In this document: piece by piece, positions 1-8,852 of the stretch
How positions within the stretch are numbered: the first letter of the stretch is position 1
Layout: each line of letters starts with the position of its first letter
Assembly (NCBI GenBank): GCA_902363515.1
Contig: CABJAN010000001.1
Coordinates: 310,001-374,000, forward strand
Reading direction: 5' to 3'
DNA from: Bacillota bacterium
GTDB lineage: Bacteria; Bacillota; Clostridia; Lachnospirales; Lachnospiraceae
DNA length: 64,000 nt
The notes under the pieces: generated by a model
What the model was told of the DNA's origin: nothing
Database searches by the model: none
The model's input: the letters and a program-made list of their open reading frames with translations, nothing else
Program-made: the position numbers and the translations under genes

Positions 1-1
1 A

Positions 2-367
2 ATCCATAATATTATAAAGAATTCTCTAGATGCTATGAACGATATTTCAAATGAACAAAAAAGTCTCATTTTAACTTTGAAAACCAATAGACGTTATGCA
101 TGGATAGAAATCAAAGATACCGGAAAAGGGATTTCTAAAGAAAATCTTGAACAGATTTTTTTGCCTTTTTATTCTTCCCATCCTTATTCCAAACACTGGG
201 GAATCGGGCTGACTCTTACCTATAAAATTATTCATGCTCATGAAGGAAAAATAGATGTAGTCAGTACATTAGGAAAAGGAACGTCCACTAGAATTTTTCT
301 CCCTCTTATAACAAAAGAAGGCATTATACAATCGAAATCCGTTGCACACACCAGAAAGGAAAACTAA
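2..367 (+). CDS. Sensor histidine kinase, C-terminal fragment (5' end outside window)
   Basis: This is the ATP-binding (HATPase) end of a histidine kinase that phosphorylates the response regulator encoded next. The frame is open to the left edge: bases 2-34 encode a classic N box (IHNIIKNSLDA) just before the first ATG at 35, so that ATG is internal and the gene starts upstream of the window. The G1 box (DTGKGIS), F box (FLPFYSS) and G2 box (GIGLTLTYKII) follow in order. The C-terminus runs about 20 residues past the last strand. The stop is only 2 bases before the response regulator start, so the two are co-transcribed. The dimerisation/phospho-acceptor and sensor domains cannot be seen. 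Confidence 0.9.
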   Translation: MHNIIKNSLDAMNDISNEQKSLILTLKTNRRYAWIEIKDTGKGISKENLEQIFLPFYSSHPYSKHWGIGLTLTYKIIHAHEGKIDVVSTLGKGTSTRIFLPLITKEGIIQSKSVAHTRKEN

Positions 368-369
368 TC

Positions 370-1065
370 ATGATTAATCCAATTAAAGTAATAATAGCTG
401 AAGATATTGCCCCTATCCGCAAACGATATGTCAAAATTTTAGGCAGTCATCCTGAAATTCAGGTATTGGCTGATGTAGACAATGGAATAGACGCATGCAA
501 AAAAGCCAGCGAATTAAAACCGGATGTAATTCTTATGGACATTGAAATGGAATGTAAAGATGCCGGAATACGGGCTACGGGTGAAATATTATCAGAAAAT
601 CCTCAAATAAAAATTATTATTCTTACTGTGTATGAAGAAGATGAATTAATTTTCTCTGCTTTCCGTTTAGGCGCCTGCGATTATATTCTAAAGAATGCTT
701 CCGAAGAAGAAATTCTTCAGGGTATTATTGGCGCCTATCATAATTCATCTCCCATCCGCCCTGAAATAGCGGATAAAATACGCAACGAATTTCAACGGGT
801 AAAAACCTATGAAAGCAGTTTCCTTTTTATGCTGAATTTACTTTCAACACTGACACCACGAGAACTGGATACTTTATATTTACTTTCTAATGGATACAGT
901 AAAAAGGATGTATGCGAACTGCGCTGTGTAGAAATGAGTACTGTAAAATCACAAGTACATAATATCTTAAAAAAATTCAACAAGAAAAAAATAGCAGATG
1001 TCATTACTACCGAAGCAGAACGACATCTGCTTGGGACAATTCTTCAGAATCATCCCAAAAATTAA
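370..1065 (+). CDS. Response regulator, REC plus LuxR-type HTH (NarL/FixJ family)
   Basis: A 231-aa DNA-binding response regulator. Residues 1-125 form a receiver domain with acidic pair E11-D12, phospho-acceptor D57 in LMDIEME, T86 and K108. Residues about 160-215 form a LuxR-type helix-turn-helix (LTPRELDTL... then MSTVKSQVHNILKKF). Output is expected to be transcriptional control by the cognate kinase, whose 3' end lies 2 bases upstream. The targets are not visible here. The gene is convergent with the HisD-family gene, with 28 bases between the stops and no hairpin terminator that I can see. Confidence 0.93.
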   Translation: MINPIKVIIAEDIAPIRKRYVKILGSHPEIQVLADVDNGIDACKKASELKPDVILMDIEMECKDAGIRATGEILSENPQIKIIILTVYEEDELIFSAFRLGACDYILKNASEEEILQGIIGAYHNSSPIRPEIADKIRNEFQRVKTYESSFLFMLNLLSTLTPRELDTLYLLSNGYSKKDVCELRCVEMSTVKSQVHNILKKFNKKKIADVITTEAERHLLGTILQNHPKN

Positions 1066-1093
1066 TAATTTTTTGCCTTAAGTCTATCAAAAA

Positions 1094-2362
1094 CTATATC
1101 AGACTTTTTCGTACCTCAGCCGCTCTTGCATGCCCCATAAGCCCTTCTCCCTTTGCCATACGGTACACCAACGGAGCCAGCTCTGCAGCCGCCTCAGGTG
1201 TCATGCTCTGGTAAGTACAGGTTTTCAAAAATGTTCCAACCCACACTCCGCCTGTATATCTGGCTGCCCGAAGGGTTGGAAGTGTGTGGTTGGTTCCTGA
1301 TGCATAGTCCCCAAACACTTCCGCTGTATTTTCTCCCATAAAAAGGGAACCGTAATTATAAAGCTGCTTTGACACTTCTTCTGGATTCTGAACATTCAGT
1401 TCCAGGTGCTCCGGCGCATATTCATTGGCCAGACAGACAGCTTCTTCCAGAGAATCCACCAGTATCACCTCTCCATAAACTTCCCAGGATTTTCTGGCAA
1501 TTTCTGCTGTTTCCAGTACAGCCAACTCTCTCTCAACCGCTTCCATCACTGCTGTTCCAAAAGACTCTTCTGTTGTAATCAGAATGCCCTTTGCATTTGG
1601 GTCATGCTCTGACTGAGCCAGCAAATCGGCTGCCACAATTTCTGGTGTTCCGCTTCCATCTGCAATCACCAGAACTTCACTGGGACCTGCCACAAAATCA
1701 ATTCCCACCTGTCCGTAGCACTGGCGTTTCGCCTCTGTGACAAAACGGTTTCCAGGTCCTACAATCATATCCACAGGCTTGATTTCTTCTGTGCCATAAG
1801 AAAAGGCTGCAATGGACTGTGCTCCTCCTACTGCATAAATTTCATCAGCCCCTGCAATATCCATAGCTACCAGAGTTTTCGGATTTATCTCATTAGTTCC
1901 TTTCATAACAGGCGAACAGGCTGCCACCCGCTCCACTCCTGCGGTTTTCGCCGGAATAATTAACATAAGGGCTGTAGAATACAAAGGGTAATTTCCTCCC
2001 GGCACATAACAGCAACAGGATTTTACAGGAATAATTCTATGCCCCAGGAAAATTCCCGGCGCTGGGCTGAAGTTTTCCAAAGGTCTTACGGTTTCTTTCT
2101 GCGCCTTGGAAAAGGCTCTGATATTGGCTGCTGCTGCCTTTAAATCTTCAATTTCCTGTGCAGTGAGTTTGGTGTATGCCACCTGAATTTCTTCTTTACT
2201 CACACGCAAGGTTTCTCTGGTACAGCCATCAAATTTCAGATTATATTCTTTTAAGGCAGCATCTTTTTGCTCTCTTACATAGTTAATCATCTCTTCCACT
2301 GTTTTTGTAAGGTTTTTTCTATCTTCTTCTGTCCGCTGACAGGATTTTTTCATAATTTTCAT
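1094..2362 (-). CDS. HisD-family NAD-dependent dehydrogenase (histidinol dehydrogenase or HpsN-like)
   Basis: A 422-aa protein of the histidinol dehydrogenase fold. The active-site set is complete: catalytic pair E318-H319 (APEHLEL), zinc ligands Q250, H253, D352 and H411, and E406. It starts 9 bases after AAGGAG. No other his gene is nearby. Several segments (PGGNYPL, GTNHTLPT, ARYTGGVWVGTFLKT) look more like the HisD paralogues annotated as sulfopropanediol 3-dehydrogenase (HpsN) than like biosynthetic HisD; that is from memory of the families. The safe call is HisD superfamily with undetermined substrate. It is divergent from a MerR-type gene and may be controlled by the palindrome at 2455. 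Confidence 0.85.
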   Translation of the reverse strand: MKIMKKSCQRTEEDRKNLTKTVEEMINYVREQKDAALKEYNLKFDGCTRETLRVSKEEIQVAYTKLTAQEIEDLKAAAANIRAFSKAQKETVRPLENFSPAPGIFLGHRIIPVKSCCCYVPGGNYPLYSTALMLIIPAKTAGVERVAACSPVMKGTNEINPKTLVAMDIAGADEIYAVGGAQSIAAFSYGTEEIKPVDMIVGPGNRFVTEAKRQCYGQVGIDFVAGPSEVLVIADGSGTPEIVAADLLAQSEHDPNAKGILITTEESFGTAVMEAVERELAVLETAEIARKSWEVYGEVILVDSLEEAVCLANEYAPEHLELNVQNPEEVSKQLYNYGSLFMGENTAEVFGDYASGTNHTLPTLRAARYTGGVWVGTFLKTCTYQSMTPEAAAELAPLVYRMAKGEGLMGHARAAEVRKSLI

Positions 2363-2454
2363 ATGCTTTTACTCCTTGTTTTTTATTTCTGCCATTGTAG
2401 AATATGGAGTCCGGTTCATGTCAACCTGCGGTTTCCCAAAAACTTATAAAAAAC

Positions 2455-2470
2455 CTGGAGTATACTCCAG
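2455..2470. promoter_or_regulatory. Perfect 16-bp palindrome, probable MerR-type operator
   Basis: CTGGAGTATACTCCAG lies between the divergent HisD-family gene and the MerR-family gene, 38 bases before the latter's ATG. Its half-sites CTGGAGT/ACTCCAG match the core known for MerR-family operators such as that of ZntR. I could not place a convincing long-spacer (19-20 bp) promoter around it in either direction, so which gene it controls is open; autoregulation plus control of the divergent gene is the simplest inference. Confidence 0.65.
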
Positions 2471-2508
2471 ATTTGTGTTAGGATAAAAAAAAACAGGAGG
2501 TGGCTCTT

Positions 2509-3747
2509 ATGCGGATCGGAAAAGTATCTGAACTGTATCATATTTCTGTGGACAATCTTTATTATTATATCAAATACGGTCTTCTGGTTCCTCCCCGTCC
2601 AAAGGGACAGTATGTCTTTGATCAGGCTACTCTTAAGGATTTGGAATGGATTCTGGAATTAAAAGAACTGGATTTTTCTCTCCGGGAAATCCACATCATT
2701 CTGTCCTTAAAACGGGTCTCCGGTCTGGCAGACCCTCAGGATGTGGAGGAACTGAAGGCTATCTATACCGGAAAACGTGATTTCTGTCTCCAGGAAATTC
2801 AGCAAAAGCAAAAAATCATAGGGTGCTTGGAAGAAAAAATCAAAGACCTTGATCAGCACCCTGCTTCTGCTACCTTGAAAACAGGAGTTCCCCTGTCCAT
2901 GCTTCCTCTCCTTTGCTGTCCTGTATGCAAAGGTTCCCTGTCTCTTACGGATGTGGAAATGGATCAGCGTTTCCTCTACCATGGCGCTCTTGGATGCTCC
3001 TGCGGCTATAAGGCTGTGATTGACAAGGGCATTCTCATGACTCCAAATAAGAATACCAATCTTCAGGACACTCCTGATGTAACCAGAGAATTATATAAAG
3101 ACCTTCCACCTCAGTTGATTTCCATGTTTCAGCGCTCTTATAACTGGATGCTGGAACGCATGGAGCAGGTCAACTTACATCACAAGGTCATTGCAGAAAC
3201 CTATGTCAATGCCTGGTTCTTCATGCACAATCATCTGGAATATCTTCCTGGGGACAGCCGCTATATTGTTATTGACAAATATCCGGAAACTCTGTTGATG
3301 TATAAACACCTTATTGAAAAACAACGCCCGGATCTGGATATTTTGTATCTGGCAGATAGCAGTACCACTTTTCCTTTGAAATCAGAATGTATTGACCTGC
3401 ATCTGGATTTTTTTGCGGTAAATGAACATAATTTTTACCACCCCAGCTTTTTATACCAGAAGCTGCGCCCTTATTTCAGTCCACAGGCAGATGTAATCGG
3501 CACCTATTTCTACTTTAAGCATGCTCCAAAATCTATGAAGCAGCTCCTTAGTATGTATCCGGAATGTTCTCGCCAGAATTTTCAAAATTCTTATTTCCAT
3601 GAGGAGCTGAGAAAAAACGGTTTTCAACTGCTCTCAGAAGAGGATTGTGGATTTACCACTGATTCAGGAAACAACCTGGGCTTTGGATTCCATGTAAAGG
3701 GTGAAAAAATGCACCTTCTTCCTTATCATGGAAAAAGGTGCAGATAA
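2509..3747 (+). CDS. MerR-family regulator fused to zinc ribbon and methyltransferase-like domain
   Basis: A 412-aa protein. Residues 1-70 are a MerR winged HTH (MRIGKVSELYHIS...YYYIKYGLL). Residues about 75-115 form a coiled coil. Then comes a four-cysteine ribbon (CPVCKGSL ... GCSCGYKAV) resembling the Trm112/RlmA-type ribbon, followed by about 230 residues patterned like a class I SAM-dependent methyltransferase (PLKSECIDLHLDFFAV resembles the LPF-dnsfD segment), but I see no glycine-rich motif I. It is therefore probably a sensor domain rather than an enzyme. The ATG at 2509 is preferred over the upstream in-frame GTG at 2500, because AGGAGG ends at 2500 and leaves 8 bases. It is divergent from the HisD-family gene. 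Confidence 0.75.
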   Translation: MRIGKVSELYHISVDNLYYYIKYGLLVPPRPKGQYVFDQATLKDLEWILELKELDFSLREIHIILSLKRVSGLADPQDVEELKAIYTGKRDFCLQEIQQKQKIIGCLEEKIKDLDQHPASATLKTGVPLSMLPLLCCPVCKGSLSLTDVEMDQRFLYHGALGCSCGYKAVIDKGILMTPNKNTNLQDTPDVTRELYKDLPPQLISMFQRSYNWMLERMEQVNLHHKVIAETYVNAWFFMHNHLEYLPGDSRYIVIDKYPETLLMYKHLIEKQRPDLDILYLADSSTTFPLKSECIDLHLDFFAVNEHNFYHPSFLYQKLRPYFSPQADVIGTYFYFKHAPKSMKQLLSMYPECSRQNFQNSYFHEELRKNGFQLLSEEDCGFTTDSGNNLGFGFHVKGEKMHLLPYHGKRCR

Positions 3748-3751
3748 TATC

Positions 3752-5020
3752 TCAGGCAAAAAGTTTTTTCGCTACTTCTACTAAATAATAAGTATCTTTC
3801 ACTCCTGCTGTCTCATATGGGGAGTGCATTGCAAGAAGCGGAAGTCCAATATCAACACTGTTTAACGCTACCTTTGTATTGGAAATATTTCCAAGGGTAG
3901 AACCGCCTGGAACATCAGAGTGGTTGGTAAAGGTCTGATATGGCGCTTCTGCTTGTTTACATAAATCTTTAAACATGGCTGCTGATACAGCGTCTGTACA
4001 ATATTTCTGGTTTCCTGCATATTTAATCACAATTCCCTGATTCAATACCGGACGGTTTACAGGGTCTGCTTTTTCTGTATAATTCGGATGCAGTGCATGT
4101 CCATTATCCGCAGATACCATAAAGCTGTCTGCCAGGGTTCTTAAATAATCTTCATAGTCCATGCCAAGACTGCGCGTCATCCGAACTAACACATCATACA
4201 GGAAGGTGGATGCCGCACCCTGTTTGGTACTGCTTCCCACTTCTTCATTGTCCAGTACACAGTGTACTGCCACATGCTCTTTTTTCTCCCCGCCCAGGAA
4301 ACCTTTTAAAGAAGCAAAAGCACACTGCAAATCATCCAGTCTTCCTACAGATAAAAATTCTTCCTGTGCGCCCCAGATGCTTCCTTTTTGTCTGTTATAC
4401 AGAAACAGGTCATGTCCCAAAATATCTTCTGCTTTTACACCTACGTTCTGTGCTACTGCCTCCATGAAGGTGTCTTTTGCCCCGATTTCTCCATACAGAG
4501 GCAGCATATCCTTCTGTGCGCTGTACTGATAACCATCATTAATCTGGCGGCTCATGTGAATAGCCAGATTGGGAATCATAAGAAGATCTCTGTCAATATC
4601 CACCAGCTTTGTAACAAAGGCATTGTTTTCTTTCACCACAACCCGTCCGGCTACGGAAAGAGGGCGGTCAAACCATGGAGCGCAAATCATGCCGCCATAC
4701 TTCTCCACATTCAGCTTCACATACTTGTTTTCCACAGTCATTTCCGGATTATCTTTGATTTTGAAAGATGGTGAATCACTGTGGCTTGCCATAATACGGA
4801 AGCCTTTCCACTCTCCCTGTGGCACTGAAAAAGCAATGAGAGCTGAATCATTTCTGGTAACAAAATAGTTTCCGCCTTTTTCTATCTGCCACTTTTCATT
4901 TTCTTTTAATTCCTGATAACCTTCCTGTTTCAATGTTTCCTTCATGGTTGCGACTGCCTGAAAACAGGTAGGGCTTTTTTCAATAAATGCAATTAATTCC
5001 TTTGCTGTCTGCTGAAACAT
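3752..5020 (-). CDS. apeB: M18 family aminopeptidase (aspartyl aminopeptidase type)
   Basis: A 422-aa cytosolic zinc aminopeptidase that trims N-terminal, usually acidic, residues from peptides. Family landmarks in order: MASHSDSPSFKIK (first metal His and Asp), LDNEEVGSS (catalytic Glu and metal Glu), SADNGHALHPNY, and HSDVPGGSTLGNI (last metal His). Length is normal for M18. It starts 5 bases after AAGAGGCAA. It lies 27 bases downstream of the molybdenum-subunit gene on the same strand and so may be transcribed with it, although the functions are not obviously linked. It is convergent with the MerR gene, 4 bases apart. Confidence 0.93.
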   Translation of the reverse strand: MFQQTAKELIAFIEKSPTCFQAVATMKETLKQEGYQELKENEKWQIEKGGNYFVTRNDSALIAFSVPQGEWKGFRIMASHSDSPSFKIKDNPEMTVENKYVKLNVEKYGGMICAPWFDRPLSVAGRVVVKENNAFVTKLVDIDRDLLMIPNLAIHMSRQINDGYQYSAQKDMLPLYGEIGAKDTFMEAVAQNVGVKAEDILGHDLFLYNRQKGSIWGAQEEFLSVGRLDDLQCAFASLKGFLGGEKKEHVAVHCVLDNEEVGSSTKQGAASTFLYDVLVRMTRSLGMDYEDYLRTLADSFMVSADNGHALHPNYTEKADPVNRPVLNQGIVIKYAGNQKYCTDAVSAAMFKDLCKQAEAPYQTFTNHSDVPGGSTLGNISNTKVALNSVDIGLPLLAMHSPYETAGVKDTYYLVEVAKKLFA

Positions 5021-5047
5021 GTTCTTTGCCTCTTTTCTATATGATTT

Positions 5048-7339
5048 TTATTTATTTTCCTGTCTTTTTAACAATTCCATTGCAATTTTTTCTGCTGTAA
5101 TAGGCATTTCACGAATGCGGACTCCCACTGCATGATCCACTGCGTTGGCAATGGCAGGACATGGGGTATTAATAACAATCTCACCAATAGATTTCGCCCC
5201 AAATGGATGGGATTTTTCATAACTTGGAGCAAATTCCACACGAATCTTGCCCACATCCTGTCTGGTTGGAATCTTATACTGCATAAAGGAATTGTTCCGA
5301 AGCTGGCCTTTTTCATTGTACTGGATATCCTCATAAAGCGCCATGCCGATTCCCTGTCCGATTCCGCCTTCTGTCTGTACTCTTGCCAGATTTGGGTTAA
5401 TGGGTGTTCCGCAGTCTACCACTGCCACATAATCCAACAGTTCCAGACTTCCGGTCTCCTTGTCAATCTCAACTTCTGCCATACCTACCATGAAAGGTGG
5501 CGGGGAAATCTTAGAAGAGCGGGTGGCAGATGCCTGAAGATTCACATTATTTCCGCAGGTTCCTTTCACTGCAATTTCTTCTAAGGTTACTTTTCTGTCT
5601 CCATCCAGTTCATAAACCACTTTTCCGTCAAAATCTACTTCTTCCGGCGTTTTCTCCAACATTTCTGCCCCAAGCTTCTGAATCTGTGCGCGAAGCTTCT
5701 GGCAGGCATCGGTAACTGCCATACCAGTCACATAAGTAGTGGCAGAAGCATAAGAGCCGGAATCGTAAGGAGATACGTCTGTATCTACCCCGAATGCTAT
5801 AATATTATCAATATCAGTTTCCAGAATATCGGCTGCCATCTGAGAAAGGATAGTGTCGCATCCGGTTCCCATATCCGTTGCCCCAAGGTTTAAAGTATAA
5901 GAGCCGTCCTCTCCTAATTTCACTTCCGCGCCTCCGATATCAACACCTGCAATGGAGGAACCCTGCATAGCCAGAGCTGCGCCTACTGCCCGCACTTTTC
6001 CATTTCCCATATCTTTCACAGGATATTTCTCATCCCAGCCTATCATTTCTTTGGCTTTTTCCACACACTTATCCAGGGTACAGCTTGTGACAACCGGACA
6101 TCCATCATATCCCAGGAACGGATCCCCTTCTCTGGACAGGTTCAGCTCCCTGAATTTTACCGGATCCATGCCCATCTCATGGGCCAGCTCATCCACTGCA
6201 GACTCAACTGCAAAGATTCCCTGGGTAGCCCCATAACCTCTGTAAGCGCCGGCAGACATGCGGTTGGTATACACTACTTCATAAGTAAAACGATATGCTT
6301 CTTTTTTCCCATATAATCCCAAAGGCTTATGACCGGAAAGTCCTACAGTAGTAGGTCCATGCTCCCCATAAGCGCCTGTGTTGGATAAGGTATGGATATC
6401 CATGGCTTTTAAAATACCATGTTCATCTGCACCCAGACGTACCCGCACTTCCATTTCATGACGTGGTGAGGAACAAATCTGAGATTCATAGCGGGAATAT
6501 ACCAGCTTGGCAGGCTTTTTAGTCTTTAAGGTAACAAGCGCCGGATATACTTCTGTTACTGATGTCTGTTTCGCCCCAAAGCCGCCTCCGATACGAGGTT
6601 TGATTACACGCACATTAGATGCACCGATTCCCAGCGCTCTTCCCAGAATTCTTCTCACGTGGAAAGGAACCTGTGTGGAGGTTACCACATTCATCCGTCC
6701 GAAATGATCCAGATAAGTATAGCTTCGGAAGGTTTCCATCATAGCCTGCTGATTTGCCTTGGTGTGATAGGTTCTGTCAACAGTGTATTTACATGCTTTT
6801 AAAACAGCTTCCACGTCTCCAGAGCTTTCTTCCCGGGCGGCACAGAGATTCCGCTTATTATCTGCTCCCACCGGCACTCTGGACTCCCAGTTGTCTTCCG
6901 GGTGAATCACTATCGGGTTATCCTTAGCTTCATGAAAGTCCAGAACTGCCTCAAGCACCTGATATTTCACTTTAATCAGCTTTAACGCCTTGTCAACTGC
7001 TTTCTCATTTTCTCCTGCTACAATGGCCACAGCATCTCCTACAAAACGCACTCTCTGGTCCAGAATCAAACGGTCATAAGGGCTTAATTCCGGATAAGTC
7101 TGCCCTGCAAAGGTGAAGCGATCCTGTGGAACGTCTTGATAAGTAAGTATACAGGCAATTCCCGGCACTTTAAAAGCAGCCTGTGTGTCAATTTCTTCAA
7201 TCAGCGCATGGGCATGAGGGCTTCTAAGAAGCTTCACAATCAGGCAGTCCTTTGGCGCCAGATCATCTGTATACACCGGCTGACCAGTTACAAGGGCCAT
7301 GGCATCTTTTTTTTCTACCGATGTGTTTACATATTTCAT
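5048..7339 (-). CDS. Molybdenum hydroxylase large subunit (xanthine dehydrogenase family)
   Basis: A 763-aa molybdopterin-binding subunit of a xanthine dehydrogenase/aldehyde oxidoreductase-type enzyme, which hydroxylates a heterocycle or aldehyde using water. Visible landmarks: N-terminal hammerhead (GQPVYTDDL...RSPHAHA), glycine-rich cofactor loop (RIGGGFGAKQ), GAYRGYGATQG, GATDMGTGCDT, and the catalytic Glu E720 in SIGEIVINT. It overlaps the iron-sulfur gene by 4 bases (ATGA), so the three subunits are translated in coupling. Purine oxidation is the default guess, but the substrate is not fixed by what I can read. No XdhC-like or cofactor-sulfuration gene is adjacent. Confidence 0.92.
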   Translation of the reverse strand: MKYVNTSVEKKDAMALVTGQPVYTDDLAPKDCLIVKLLRSPHAHALIEEIDTQAAFKVPGIACILTYQDVPQDRFTFAGQTYPELSPYDRLILDQRVRFVGDAVAIVAGENEKAVDKALKLIKVKYQVLEAVLDFHEAKDNPIVIHPEDNWESRVPVGADNKRNLCAAREESSGDVEAVLKACKYTVDRTYHTKANQQAMMETFRSYTYLDHFGRMNVVTSTQVPFHVRRILGRALGIGASNVRVIKPRIGGGFGAKQTSVTEVYPALVTLKTKKPAKLVYSRYESQICSSPRHEMEVRVRLGADEHGILKAMDIHTLSNTGAYGEHGPTTVGLSGHKPLGLYGKKEAYRFTYEVVYTNRMSAGAYRGYGATQGIFAVESAVDELAHEMGMDPVKFRELNLSREGDPFLGYDGCPVVTSCTLDKCVEKAKEMIGWDEKYPVKDMGNGKVRAVGAALAMQGSSIAGVDIGGAEVKLGEDGSYTLNLGATDMGTGCDTILSQMAADILETDIDNIIAFGVDTDVSPYDSGSYASATTYVTGMAVTDACQKLRAQIQKLGAEMLEKTPEEVDFDGKVVYELDGDRKVTLEEIAVKGTCGNNVNLQASATRSSKISPPPFMVGMAEVEIDKETGSLELLDYVAVVDCGTPINPNLARVQTEGGIGQGIGMALYEDIQYNEKGQLRNNSFMQYKIPTRQDVGKIRVEFAPSYEKSHPFGAKSIGEIVINTPCPAIANAVDHAVGVRIREMPITAEKIAMELLKRQENK

Positions 7340-7815
7340 TCCTTATCTTCCCCCTTTTTCTGCTTTTTCTTATATTCCAGATAATTCAGAATGCTTCTGG
7401 TCTGTCCCATAAAACCACTGCACCGACAAAGATTTCCTGCTAAGTATTCATTAATTTCCGCTTCTGTAGGATTTTCTAATTCTTTTAACATAGCAAAAAT
7501 ATTCATTAAAAATCCCGGATTGCAGAAACCGCACTGTTCTGCTCCCTGTTTCGCCAGAAACCCGCCGATTTCCTCTGCCTCTTTTTGCATTCCTTCTAAA
7601 GTTACCACATGTTTTCCATCTGCTCTGGCAGCCAGAAAACTACAGGACAACACTGGTTTTTCCTCTAAAAGTACGGTACAAAGTCCACAGTTTGCAGTTT
7701 CACAGCCTCTTTTCACACTATAGCAGCCTTTTGCCCTTAACAAATCCAGTAGCAGCATGTCCGGCTGAATTTCTTCCTGGATTTTCTTTCCGTTTAACCA
7801 GAATTTAATTTCCAT
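7336..7815 (-). CDS. Molybdenum hydroxylase [2Fe-2S] subunit
   Basis: A 159-aa small subunit carrying two [2Fe-2S] clusters that pass electrons from the molybdenum site to FAD. The plant-ferredoxin-like cluster uses the cysteines in RGCETANCGLCTV plus the later SC; the second, helical cluster uses CGFCNPGF and NLCRCSGF. All expected cysteines are present and length is typical. The start codon overlaps the stop of the FAD subunit by one base (TAATG), with AGGAGG upstream; its own stop overlaps the large-subunit start. This gene order (FAD, FeS, Mo) is common in Clostridia. Confidence 0.95.
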   Translation of the reverse strand: MEIKFWLNGKKIQEEIQPDMLLLDLLRAKGCYSVKRGCETANCGLCTVLLEEKPVLSCSFLAARADGKHVVTLEGMQKEAEEIGGFLAKQGAEQCGFCNPGFLMNIFAMLKELENPTEAEINEYLAGNLCRCSGFMGQTRSILNYLEYKKKQKKGEDKE

Positions 7816-8648
7816 TATTCCATTCCTCCTGCCTGTGATTCTTTAGAAGCTGCTGCAAGAAGCGCTCTTTTTGTAAGAACTTTTACCAGGAGGCTTCTGT
7901 ATTCCCTGGAAGCTCTCATATTGCTTCCGGTTTTCACCTGACCCTGCACATAAGTTCCAAAAGCTTCTGCTGCTGCTTCCTGTTCTTCTTTTGACAGATT
8001 TAAAAAGTCTTTTACCATGCCCTCTTTATCTTCAATGATTCTTGCTCTGGAAGGACATGCTCCTACAACAGTTTTCACCTGACCCTTACCATCTAAAGAC
8101 AAGGCGCAGGTAAGCACCGGAAAATCGGTCTTGCTGTTTCTCTGGCTGAGATATACGGTTTTCATTGGCTGTTTCTTCACAATAATCCGTACCAAAATAT
8201 CCCGGTCACGTTTGCTTGCTGCAAATTCTTCCATGGAAACAATACCGCCTTTATATAATTCCACATAAGAGTCCATAGCTAAAAACATGGTCAGCACATC
8301 GGAAAATCCAAATCTTCCAAAAATACTGCCTCCCACTGTAGCGCAATTTCTAAACTGCACCCCAACAATATGACGCAGACTTTCTTTCATTGCCCCATTG
8401 GTGTACGCTGCCAGACCCTGGTGGGTTTCCAGCGCCCGAAGAGAAGTCATGGCTCCGATACGGAACTCTTCTTCCGTCTCTTCTATAGTATCTAATCCTA
8501 ATCCTGATAAATCAATAGCTGTGCTGACCATACGGTTTCCCATTTTCAGCCACACCATTCCGCCTAATACACAGGCCGATTTCTTCTGATTCAGCTCATA
8601 AGCCTCTTCCAGGTCCTTGACCTTTCTGTATTCCTTGATTTTTAACAT
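7815..8648 (-). CDS. Molybdenum hydroxylase FAD-binding subunit
   Basis: A 277-aa FAD subunit (CutM/XdhB type), first gene of the three-subunit operon. The N-terminal half has the FAD-binding features IGAMTSLRALE and NCATVGGSIFGRFGFSD; the C-terminal part matches the CO-dehydrogenase flavoprotein C-terminal domain. It hands electrons to NAD+ or another acceptor. A recognisable promoter (8745-8774) and a 20-bp palindrome (8688-8707) lie upstream, suggesting regulated expression of the operon. Confidence 0.92.
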   Translation of the reverse strand: MLKIKEYRKVKDLEEAYELNQKKSACVLGGMVWLKMGNRMVSTAIDLSGLGLDTIEETEEEFRIGAMTSLRALETHQGLAAYTNGAMKESLRHIVGVQFRNCATVGGSIFGRFGFSDVLTMFLAMDSYVELYKGGIVSMEEFAASKRDRDILVRIIVKKQPMKTVYLSQRNSKTDFPVLTCALSLDGKGQVKTVVGACPSRARIIEDKEGMVKDFLNLSKEEQEAAAEAFGTYVQGQVKTGSNMRASREYRSLLVKVLTKRALLAAASKESQAGGME

Positions 8649-8687
8649 CTCTTATCCTCTTTACTTTCCAAATAACTGTAAAAAAGA

Positions 8688-8707
8688 ATCTTGCTTGCAA
8701 GATTCTC
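8688..8707. promoter_or_regulatory. Palindrome in leader of the molybdenum hydroxylase operon
   Basis: GAATCTTGC-TT-GCAAGATTC has 9-bp perfect arms and a 2-base centre. It sits about 30-50 bases downstream of the predicted start site of the minus-strand operon and 40 bases before its first ATG. A 2-base centre suits a protein operator better than an RNA hairpin. No regulator gene is adjacent. Confidence 0.5.
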
Positions 8708-8744
8708 CGCTGCAGTGCTCCTATGTTGTTTTACCTGGTTTTAG

Positions 8745-8774
8745 TATAGCATATACATTTTAAGTGAAGCAAGC
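8745..8774 (-). promoter_or_regulatory. Sigma-A type promoter for the molybdenum hydroxylase operon
   Basis: On the minus strand TTGCTT (8769-8774) and TATACT (8745-8750) are separated by 18 bases. This would give a leader of about 90 bases containing the palindrome at 8688. Confidence 0.55.
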
Positions 8775-8852
8775 ATTTTCTCTTTTCATTTCCTCAAATC
8801 TATATTAGAATGTTACTATTCAAACACAAAAGAGGAGATTAGAAAAGATATC

